A stretch of 64,000 nucleotides of DNA from Arcuatula senhousia (taxonomy: Eukaryota > Mollusca > Bivalvia > Mytilida > Mytilidae), in contig OZ020305.1 of assembly GCA_963971305.1 (NCBI GenBank), positions 4,559,001 through 4,623,000 on the forward strand. Reading direction: 5' to 3'. The position numbers and the translations under genes are program-made. This document shows positions 12,401-24,400 of this stretch, one piece after another. Numbering within the stretch: the stretch's first letter is position 1; each line of letters starts with the position of its first letter. Below the pieces are notes generated by a model that had not been told where the DNA came from, searched no databases, and was given only the letters and a program-made list of their open reading frames with translations.

Positions 12401-15400
12401 GCCTCCAAGTAGTATAAGAAGTAGTGTTATGTTAAGCTTGTAGCTTCTTTTTAGTGGCCAGGTTATTGGTCTCCTGCCAGTGTGTGATAGTCTATTGATG
12501 GTAGTACAGCTGAGTAACTGTTGATTTTGCCATGATTTTTGTTCTTTGTTGGTACCTAAGCAAGCAATTAGGTGGATTAAAAACAGTATGTTGATGAGGT
12601 TTATGTTCATGTTGCTATTTCCTGTTGTTGGTCGTTGACTGGATAATGGACTGTGTTAGCTTGTACTTACAGTGGTTTAGCTCGGAAGAGCCCGTGCATA
12701 CCAGCTGATGGGTACAAGCTACCAGCAGTCAAACAATGCCTGTCTTGCGATCTTTAGTAACCAGGTCCTAGCTAGTAATGTGTCTGGGTGGATTCCGTCT
12801 ACGTAGAGGTTGTAGTTGTAGTATTCTGTCTTTGTTCTTTTACGATTTTTCCCTTTTTTTACAATTTTGCTTGCATGTAAGTCGACTGAAAATTTGGGGC
12901 TATGAGAGTTGATGCTGATGTTGAGCTCGGTGACTTTGTTATTTAGCTTTATGATCTGTTGTTCCAACTGTTGATCTTCTTCTGTAAATCTGTCTGGCGT
13001 TCTATGGTTGTGTTTAGCGTTCCAGGTTTTGATGGAGTACACTGGAGTTTCTAGGATGGTGATTCTGCAGTTTTCAGTGTTTTTGACTAGTTCAATGCAG
13101 TTTTGATACTGTTCTACAATTTCGTTGATGGTTGCGTCGTTCGTAGATGTCAATGTGATGAATCTGTTTTCGTATGATGTAAGATTACATGTACCAAACC
13201 AGGTGTAGATCCAAATGGGTCCGTGTTTGTCTACTTTTTGTTGCAGGTTGTTTTTTAGCCAGTTGTAGCGGTTTTCACTGGTTGCACTACTTTGATTCCA
13301 CCAGAGTATCTCTCGGTCTGCTTGAGTTGATTGTCTCACTTGTCTTTGTAGCCAGTTTCCTTTGCTGTCTGATAGAACTGCTGGGGTGTATTTTCGCTCT
13401 GATGTAGGGACTTCTGCACTGTTTTCATCTAGGAATTTAACTAGTTTGTTGATCGACATGGATTGTGTAATTTATTTTTTTTTAAGTCACAGTAGATATG
13501 AAATGTTTGTAAGTATGATGTGGGTTGGCGGTTGTTTGTTCAAGTACAAGGTGATGTATTGGGGCCGGCGCCGGTGGGAATTAGCAACTCATTTCAATTT
13601 GTGTTTTGTTTATTGATTATAATGTATATTTTGACAGGTCCATGATCCTTGTTCAGACACTTCTGAGAGGGGTTACGGTTTACATATATGGATAAAGATA
13701 TCGATGGGACTTTGCCATAGGTGTTAACCTTTTGGGACTCCAATGAGGGAGATCTCCTTGAAACCAGTTTTAATTTCAGGGAGATTTTGAGTAGCGACAT
13801 TTTTGTCTTAAAAATTGTGCGCATATGAATAAAACCATGCTTATTCCCAGGCACTGATATTGTGTATTATCACCTGTAATCATGGTAATAGATTAAATAT
13901 ATCTATTATATTTTCTTTTGATACTTTAATTTGATTGTAAATTCATTTCATTCAGCTTCAGACTCTACTTATGATGATGATGGGTATTTATAGTCGTGAC
14001 TAAAGGAATGCCCCTCTGCATCAACTATAGCAGTAAAACTGCTAGATATTCGCTATGTGCCATGGGTCGTCCAGCCCATGACACACCACCGCCAGTGTTA
14101 GCTGCTCCATAGTATCCTTTGTTATCGATGGATGCAGGGCCCGTCTTCCACCACGAGGAGATACTGGTTGGAATTCTGGAAGACTAATGACTCTACTTAG
14201 AATAAATGAATAGGTATTTAAGGCAAAGTCTATGGGTAAATTTGAATTCAAATAAAGCACAGCAAAATTAAAGGTGTTTAAAATGCTCATATGATCAAAC
14301 TTATAGCCAAAATCCTTCTTTTTGTGCACTTTTGTTTCATTTCTTAAAAGTGATACATTTTTTTGTAAATAGTTTCCATAAAGAAAGGGAAGTAATTTTG
14401 GATGAAGAATGATTTTGGGATAAAAAGTGTAAAATTACGGGAGATTATGCGGGAGGGTATTAAAAGTCGGGAGTTAAGTGTCTCCCGCTCAGGAGTAAAT
14501 TATTTCTCGGGAGATAGCTTAAATTTTCGGGAGGCTCCCGCAGGATTCGGGAGGGTTAACACCTATGACTTTGCTGAATGTATGACTGATTTTTACTTAA
14601 CAGGTGCCAATTCAGAGGGGCACGCACCCCTCTAAAATTTGAATTATTTTGTCATATAAAATTATTCTGTCATATAAAATCTTGATTTTCTTGAAAAATA
14701 AATAAATTTGATTAAAATACTGCACTTTGATTGGACGATTTTTTTTTTTTATATCCCAATGAAAAAAATCATGGAGAAACGCCCCCTTTTTTCAGGAAGT
14801 GCCACCATTTTAGTTCTTTAAAGAGATTTTCATATTTTTTTTACAGTTTTGAAAATTTATTTATAAGAAATGACTATCATACATGTCATAGACCCGGAAT
14901 GTGTATTACATGGGATATGTATCTTTACCAAGAATTAATCAAGAGTTCATGCATAAAATATAGGTCGCAATGACCTAATTTCTAGTGGGTGGTGCTGTGT
15001 TATCAAGACTCTGGTGAAATATCATTGACCCCTAACATTTAGTATCTGAGATATGAACCTTAACCAAAGTCATTCATGCATAAAATATAGGTCTCAGTGA
15101 CCTTATTTCTAATTGGTGGTGCCATGCTACCCAAGACCTATTTAGTGGTGAAATATCATTGACCCCAAATATCTAGTTTCCAAATTATGGACCTTAACCA
15201 AGAACTTAACCAAAGTGGTTCATGCATAAAATATAGGTTGCAGAGACTTATTTTCTAGTGGGTGGTTTAATGTTACCCAAAACACATCTGGTGGTGAAAT
15301 ATCATTGACCCCCAACATTTAGTATCCAAGTTATGGACCTTAAGCAAGAACTTAACCAAAGTTATTCATGCATAAAATATAGGTCATAGTGACCTTATTT

Positions 15401-18400
15401 CTAATGGTGGTGCCATGCTACCCAAGACACATTTAGTGGTGAAATATCATTGACCCCCAATATCTAGTTTCCAAATTATGGACCTTAACCAAGAACTTAA
15501 CCAGTTATTCATGCATAAAATATAGGTTACAGTGACCTAATTTCTAGTGGGTGGTGTAGCCTTCCCAAGACCCATCTAGTGGTGAATTAAAGGTTGATTT
15601 TGCCTGCAAAAAACGATGTCCTCCCCCCCTGTTTCCCCCCCAAAAGTTCAAAGTTCAAAAGACAATAACTCCCACAATTTTGGTAATAAAAATTTCCTGG
15701 TAACATGCACAACTTCATATGGTATCATTCTTATATATCAAGTTTCGTTGAATTCGGTTCAGTAGTTTAAAAGGAGTTGTGCTGACAAGGTGATAAATGA
15801 GGATTTTTAGAAAATTTCTAAGTTAAAAGGGCTATAACTCCAAAAAAAATTTGAGGATAAAATTTCCTGGTAATATGAACAACTAAATATGGTGTCCTTT
15901 CTATATACCAAGTTTCATTGAATTCTGTTCAATAGTTTCAGATGAGTTGTGCTGACAAGATGACCATGAGGATTTTCAGCATATTTCAAATTTCAAAGGG
16001 CCATTTCTTCCACAACAAGAGTTTACACTAAAGTATGTCTCGCCTGCCGGCACCATCAGAAATAATTATTCTTTCTTACTTCCACTATATTTTGAATTTA
16101 CATTGATTTTCAGTTTCTGAGATCAAAAGATGTTTATAGAACTTAAACATTGCAAATATATGCAATAAAAATAATCAAAGTCACTCAACCGGAAAATCAA
16201 GGTCAAGGTCAAAAGATGGGGATGCAACTGTGCTAAACTACTACTGGGGCATATGTATACCAAGTTTCATCAACCAAGGACCTATAGTTCTTGAGATATG
16301 GAGGTGCTCGCAAAACTTTTCCATTGCTATTATATGTATTGAAAATTGTCAAAGTCACTCAACCAAAAAATCAAGGTCAAGGTCAAAAGATGGGGATGCA
16401 GCTGTGGTAAGCTACTACTGAGGCATATGCATACCAAGTTTCATAAACCTAGGACCTACAGTTCTTGAGATATGGAGGTGCTTGCAAAACTTTTCCATTG
16501 CTATTATATGTATTGTAAATTGTCAAAGTCACTCAACCGGAAAATCAAGGTCAAGGTCAAAAGATGGGGATGCAACTGAGCTAAGGTATTACTGGGGCAT
16601 ATGCATACCAAGTTTCATCTACCTAGGACCTATAGCTCTTGAGATATGGAGGTGCTCGCAAAACTTTTTCATTGCTATTATATGTATTGAAAATTGTCAA
16701 AGTCACTCAACCGGAAAATCAAGGTCAAGGTCAAAAGATGGGGATGCAACTGTGCTAAGCTACTACTGGGGCATATGCATACCAAGTTTCATCAACCCAG
16801 GACCTATAGTTCTTGAGATATGGAGGTGCTCATAAAACTTTTCCAAAAAGTTAACGCCGCCGTCGCCGCCGCCGCCGCCGCCGTCGCCGCCGCCGCCGCC
16901 GGTAAAGTAACACCTATGTCCCGCTCTGCTTCGCAGGCGAGACAAAAATTAAAGGATCAAAATTTCCTGCTAATATGCACAACTGCATTTGGTGTCCTTC
17001 CTTTATATACCAAGTTTCATTGAATTCCACTCAGTAGTTTCAGAGGAGTTGCGCTGACAAGATGACAATGAGGATATTCAGCAAATTTCTAAGCTCTATT
17101 TAAATAGCCATAACTCCCACAAAATTTGAGGATCAAAATTTCCTGCTAATATGCCCAACTTCATATGGTGTCCTTCCTATATATCAAGTTTCATTGAATT
17201 CGGTTCAGTAGTTTCAGAGTTGCGCTGACAAGCTTTGTGACGGACAGATGGACACAACAAAAACAATATGTCTCCCCACAAAAGTGGGGGGACGGAGACA
17301 TAATTATCATTGAACCCTGACATCTAGTATCCGAGTAATGGACTTTAACTGAGAACTTAACCGGACGGACAACGTTAAAACTACACGTCAATCCACATTA
17401 TAAGTTGTTGGGCCAGAAAAATACTCTTCAACACTGTATTAATACTAGTACTGGTTATTTAAATAATGTTCAAAGCTTTACAAAAAATTTCCTCAAAATT
17501 TAAGATTAATAGCTTTAAAGACTCTTACATAATTTTCCAGGCCATTCACAAAGAGAAAATAAGTAAATTTGGACTTCAATACATGTACATGAACTTTAGC
17601 AAAAAAATAAGGTTTTCAGGCCTGAAAAAAAAATGGGTAGGTGGGCAGGAATTCGTTAATTTTTTTTTCAATCCTTAGTTAATAATGAGTTGATTTCAAG
17701 TATAATAGTGTTTCAGCAAAAATGGCAATAAAATTTTATTATTTGGCCTTGGTTAAAAAACACTATTGCATTTGGCATAATACTTTACAGAAATACCAAT
17801 TGTAGATCTTTTTAAAAATAAGTTTGTTTTAACAATATATTTTTAAAATTTTAACATTATTTAAGTGAGTTATATACTCCAGTCATAGGTTTCTGGGTTT
17901 TTAAAAAGACTTCAGCATTTGTGAAAATACAGGAAGAAACTTACGCCTTTATTTGCCGCTGCAAAATTTGCAAAATTAATTTCCATAATAGGAACTCCTA
18001 ATACTTCTAGCAGCACATTCTATTAGCGAAATTTCATCCAAGAAAATTATTAAAATGTCACTTCCTTATGGTAGAAACTATTGTGTGATCTATTGGTTAA
18101 ATTCCAAGAAAATAACACAATATCCTATTTAAATTTCACAGTTTCCAAAAGGTTAAAGTCTTGACACTTTTCAATTTGACTATTGGGAACGATTATAAAA
18201 GCGTCACTAACGACAAAATCAAATGATCGACCTAAATCTTTTATAAAACAGATTTTTCACTTTAAATATAAAATTTCCTTGTAAGTTTAATGTGTTCATA
18301 GGAAATAGCGAGTTTCATTTACAGCGTTACAATAATTTCCCAGAGTACATTGTTAATTTTCCTCGTCCAATATCTTATGACATAATAGCTGTGCTGCATT

Positions 18401-21400
18401 GGAATTTGTCATTTCCTAACCTAAATGTTTAGTCTATTGTACTAAATAAACTATTTATATTCCAAAAATATTTCAAAGTTTTGGTATAAAGGTTCAATAA
18501 AACTTTGAACTTTATATTCAACATCTATGTAACCATTGTAGTGACATGTATTTGCGAAAAAATTAACAGAAAACTTCAGTCTTGAATGGTCACAAATAGA
18601 TATTGACATCAAACGCCATAGGAAAGTTTTTTGTCTGCTCTGATGAGAGATACTTAATGTCAAAACAGATCAATAATCAATGTACAGGAACAAACCAGTC
18701 TCGGATTAGTTAACAGAAAGGATGGTCTATATAAACCAGTTCCGAAAGTCAATCCTCAACTTGCAGTAATTCAAACTGCTTTAATGTAAAAGAAAGGGGC
18801 AGCAATAGAAATACACTGTATTTTAAATTTCAAAAGATTTTCATTTTTCAGCGCTTTCTTATTCAAGTTTATGTTAGAATTAAGTCTTTATTAAGGCAAT
18901 TGAATAACTATTGAAATATTTTATAAAGTTCTAAGGAGTGAATTTGGCAGTGGTGTATTTGGAGGGGCACAGAGAGGGCATACATCATCCTTAAACTGAA
19001 CCCCTTTTCAAGCACCGTACCATTTATTTCTATTGTAAATTTGACATTTTCGGTCACTATTCCCCCTCCAACATTAAACTCGGCCAATGTTATGTTCATT
19101 GAAATTAAAATGCAAAAAAAAATATCTATGATAAAAAAACTTCTGCACTACAGTCATACCTATCATCAAAATTATAATACTCAGCCATCAAAATTTATCA
19201 ACTTCTTGATCAATGTACAAATTGAAAATATGAAAAATCATGATTATCTCCCTTCTAACACTTTAGGTAAAACATGGCAATATGACATATTATCATTTTA
19301 ATTATAGACAACATACATGTATTTGTTGGTATTGCATTTGTGGAAAAAATATGAAAAAAATTCTTTATTTAACTGTGTCATGTGTGTTATATTATCAAGT
19401 AAGATTTTAAAGTTTCTTGCAAATTGTGGTGTACCAAGTTTTGTGGAAATTCACCCATTGAACTATATGGTAGAGCTGCCTTCTTAAAAAACATGCAAGT
19501 TTTACCCAATCCTTAAACAGTAATTTATACAACAGATCTAAAAATACATGTATACAATACCCAAGAGTCCCCGTGCAAGCCCATAGAGCCTTGAAAAACC
19601 CTTTCATGAAGCCTCCTCCTCATGACGATTTTTTTTTAACAAACAATATAAACTGTTACCTTTTTCTTCTGGTTCCCAGCTTTGAGTGATGAATTTTTTG
19701 ATGACAGGTCACTACCCTCTCTCTGAAAAGTACATCTAGGACTTTTTCTGTTCTTCCTGAAATGTTTCCTTTGGTTAGAGATCAGATCAGGATCTGACTT
19801 GTTGATACTCGAGTCAGAATTGAGAGTGTTGTTCACTTTAAGCTGCTTCAGGCCTCTCTCACGTTTATGTCTAGCTATTTCTGCCGTACTGACATAAGCT
19901 TTATCATCTGGCGGGAAATCAATAGGGACAGAATTCCATTGTAAGTTTTCTTCTACAGCCGAAGCACTTAAAGTTCGTTGTTTATCAATATCAACATTGA
20001 CATAAGGGGGCTTCTTTTCCATAACTGCTTTGACTACGGTTACAGTATATGGGGGATCATTTTCACATTGTCTTGACTCGGCAAAAACATCATCACATGA
20101 ACTATATTCTGAATTACAATTGAGAGAGTTCAATGTACATGAACTTCCATTGTTGTTTTTATTATCACTGCCCTCTATGTCGGCATTTAGAAAGCTATTG
20201 AGAGACTGACTGAGGTTTTTCTGTCTGTACACTCCATTCACCACCTCCACAGGTTCATAAAGATGTTCCTCCTCAACCTTGACTTTACTTCCTGAGGTTT
20301 TTTGTCGAAATGAGGCTCCACATTTCGAATTGTTGCTACTCATTTCAAAACTTGAGTGTGACATTTGATTGACATGTGACACAGTATGAGAAAATCCATT
20401 GGTCAATTGTGAAGTCACATGTGAGATGTGATTGGATGTACTTTGACTTGATTGGACATGAGAGGTCATGTGATTGACACCAATTTGTTTATGAGACAAG
20501 TGACTAGAAAAACTTGAGTGCATGTGAGACATGTGAGAACTGGCAGCCATCTTGTGAGATGACATCCCTGCCATGGCAACGCTTGACTCTGTAAACTGCA
20601 TGCTGGACGATGTTGTAACTACAGGAGTAGGAGTAGGTGGTGCTGGTCGTTTCTTTCTCCTACGTAAGGTCATGGTCAAACGACCTGTCTTTACAGCATT
20701 GGCCAGTAGAAGCCTAAAAATAGAAAAATAAATAAAGTTCATAGATATTTTCTTATAAAGTGTTTTTGATAAAAATGATATCTCATTATCGAAATTATTA
20801 TCAGCAAAGCTACAGCTGAGTAAAGACTTATTCAGATCATTTTCAATGTAAGTTTGCCCTGCCTGATGTTTTTTGCAGTGCATCCTGGCTTTGAATGTTT
20901 GTATTTTGATGTTTCATTGGCATGTAAAACTGTTGACCGTAGCACATTTTGAATTAAGTGTGCCAGCGCTTCATGTCAAAAATGTGCAATGGTTTAAAAG
21001 GTACACGTATGAAACATCAAAATACAAGCATTTAATTCTTAAAATTACATTTTAATGTTTTTTTTATTTGATTCTTATTTATTTGTTTGTTTTATGATGT
21101 ATACGTTTGTGTATTTTTTATTTGTGCGTATTACATATAACAAGTGTGGCCACTAAAAGTATGTCTCGCCTGCCTGCACCATCAATTAATTGAACTACCT
21201 GAGCTTTCATTTCGTGAAAATGGGGTCAGGGTCACACAACAAGGTGACAGTTGCGTAGACCATAACCTGAACTGTCTGTATACCAAATATCAGATGCCTA
21301 TATATTATACTTTTCAAGCAATTCATTGTCCAAAAAATTCTTACAAAAAAGTTTATGCCGCCGCCGATGCCGGAAGGTAATACCTATGTCTCGCCTTCCT

Positions 21401-24400
21401 CGATTTGACATAGATTAGAACAAATTTTAGTGGTGCGTATAGTAAGGTCATGACACGGTTAGGCCATGTGACACAAGCGACATTTCATCGAGGTATGTAA
21501 GAAGATTCAATGGACCAATTAACCAATGGGATTATCTCATTTTATTCATATGCATGGAAAATGTAATTACTCTTTATTCATATACTTTGTGAGCTAAAGC
21601 AAGCAGAAACTGCTGACCCTTCTAGAACACCTGAATTTACAATCGTTTTGGTTTGAGCTCACATGCTCATATACTTTCTATTTTCCTTTGTCATTATTGA
21701 CAGTACATGCAAAATTGAATGCTGGTAGGTCTACTACAGTGCTAAATGTTTTCTTCCAATGCAAAAAAAACAGATCTGCTTCCTTTCTCTAATTAATACC
21801 AAATTTACAAACAAACTTCAGTTTGTTTTGACAAGTTTGAAACATTTTAAGTTATAAACCCCATGTTAAGATAAAATCTTAGTTGTATACTTCAATCTGC
21901 CAAAATCTGAACAAACACAGCACCAGCAAATATAAACAAACAAAGAAACACATTTAAAGATAGTTTATTTCTCTCATTTAAAATATGCTTTTTGCCAAAA
22001 AAAAACTATGAAAACCATAAATGCAATCATTTTCTTTTAAAATTAAAATTTTGCAAACAAAGAGAGAATTATTTCGACTTACCATGTTTCTAAACAAAGA
22101 GCCAGTTGTGAGAGATAAGGAATATGTCAGATCTAGTACACAACACACAGAGAGGCTTTTTATTACTATTGATATCTCTCTACAGTAGAATCAGAAACTT
22201 TAATCAAATCAATTTGATTGAAAGTGCATGATTAAATGGGTTGATATTGCAAAACTAACCAATTAACAGTAAAAGACTGTACATTACTAAAATAAAAAAT
22301 GACCAGCACTGTGGTCAAAGGGAGAAAACTCTAAATTATACAAACATACCAATTTGAAAGGGCAATTACTGTAAAGAACTTAGCTTATGTCCTCAAGAAT
22401 TAGGCAGGTTAAGGATTAAAGTACTTTTAAAATTAATTTCTGTGTCAGACTTCATATGTCAAATAGCTAAACTCTCACAAAACAAGAGTTTACACTAAAG
22501 TATGTCTCGCTTGCCCATACCAACATAATACCTAGTTATTCCACTGTACATTAAATTTATTTATCTATTGTTGAGGAAAAAAACAAACATGAAATCAAAT
22601 TCCCCCAAAATTCCAATGAAAACTATAAAATAAACTCAACTGGAAACAAGGTCAAGGTGTAACAGACTAACACTTGCTGGGGCATTTGTATACCAAGTCT
22701 CGTCAACCTTTGAGATATTGAGGTGCTTATAAAACCTTACCCAAAAAGTTAATGCCGGCACCGCCAGTAAAGTAACACCCATGTCCCGCTCTGCTTCACA
22801 GGCGAGACAAAGATCATGTCCTGGACTTTAGAATACTAGATACTTTGAACTGTAAAAATACTTGCACAAAATCAGTATAACCTAGATTGCACTGTAAAAT
22901 CACATCTTCTGTTAATATAAAACATCATTAAATTAATCTCTCTACACCTCAAAGAAGTTTGTCTTAATGATAACATTTGCAGGAAATGATTCATTTATCA
23001 TCAGCATGTCACTTAAGATTCATGGGAACTGAACATCTGAACACCGATTAATGTTAGTAATTCATAAGACAGGTTGTATTAATGTACATGTAAGACTACA
23101 GGCTCCATCAGTGTCACTTAAGGGGGAACTTGCAGGTGATCACATGACCAGCCAAAAATTAATTTAAACTTGCCATTTAACTTCATACTAAAAGGTGTTC
23201 AAGATTTTGAAATTCCATTAAAAAAATATCATAATGATATATTCTTAACTTTTTTTGATATCAAAATCATAAAAACTATTTTTTCTTTATTATGTTAGTT
23301 TCATTTTATAAAATATTCTTTAAACCTAACAGATTCTCATATTTCTGCATTTTGACAAAGGGAGATAATTTATGTCTAAATTTGCCAATTTTGACCACTT
23401 TTTGGCATATTTTTGTATTTATCTGAAAAACTAACTCAGAAGCATCCCTTTTTCTTCATATCGTTTTAAAGCAATATAGCAGCCCTATATAATATTAAAA
23501 AATTACAAAATTCTATTGATCAGATTTTTCAAAAATCAGAATTTTCCTTTAAAATTATGTACTTTCTTTAACATTTCAATTTAAAAAAGCCAACCTTCAG
23601 AACCAATTATCTCGAAAACTAACTCAGAAGCATGCCTTTTTCGAATTGGATTTTCAAAGTGTATCTCTTGATGTGTCTGTTTACAAATTTTAAAGAAAAT
23701 CTATTGACAGGAAATTTTTGGTGTTTGGTGCAAGTACCCCCTTAAGAGAATATTATGTCATGTTTTTTTCTGCTTTGATAAACATAGTACTATGTAGTAT
23801 AATGCTTAAGACCTTGACCCACATGCTATTGTCTTGTACCGGTAACCTTAATTCTGTCACCTCATTCAAATATTATAGCCAGCGACCTTGACCATGAATT
23901 TTGTCTTAATTGACCCTGAACTGTGACCCCAAATTACATGTATTAGAGACCATCATGAAATTTATATAATGGACAAACACAAACCTAAAACATTTCACAA
24001 ATCAAAACTTATGTCACTGTGTCTTAGAAAAGATGTTTCAAGGTCATACCAAGGTTAAAGTCATGGCAGGAAATGATAACCTCTAGAAGATAAGTAGTAT
24101 TTATTCTTTTTATATGTGACTTATCTACTAGACCAAATGTAAGATAAGATTATCATGGAAAACTGATATTCAAGATAAAAAGATGCTTAAAACTGACATA
24201 ATGCATTTTATATGCTAGTACCCTCCTATTATGAGGGAAGACACCCTTAATATCAATCATTATCTCCCCTAAAGGGATTTTGATATAAGTGCCAAAGCAG
24301 GGCCAATCAAACATTTAATTTCAAGTAACCTCTCATCAGCATTACTGAAAAGCTCAAACAGGGAAGCCAAACCCTGCACCGTGGATATATGTTTTTCCAA

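Larger units (their letters stand above)
9035..13610 (-). mobile_element. Full-length CR1-like non-LTR retrotransposon (LINE), two intact ORFs
   Basis: Minus-strand element with ORF1 (13459-12719) and ORF2 (12610-9107) separated by 108 bp, inserted in sense orientation in intron 2 of the PDZ gene. The 3' region after ORF2 is short and includes GTACCAGTACAGATACAG near 9030-9060. I place the ends only approximately and saw no clear target-site duplication. Both ORFs are uninterrupted, so the copy may be young. An esterase-like ORF1 and a PHD finger are known for CR1-like LINEs. Confidence 0.85.
14880..17400. repeat. Outer repeat of a nest: roughly 150-bp tandem units split by an insertion
   Basis: Units marked by TTCATGCATAAAATATAGGT recur near 14950, 15070, 15224, 15368 and 15509, with ATCATTGACCCC in each. 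The last left unit stops at GGTGAATT (15588) and the sequence resumes at AATTATCATTGAACCC (17302), so the piece between is a later insertion. The outer ends are approximate. Confidence 0.65.
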
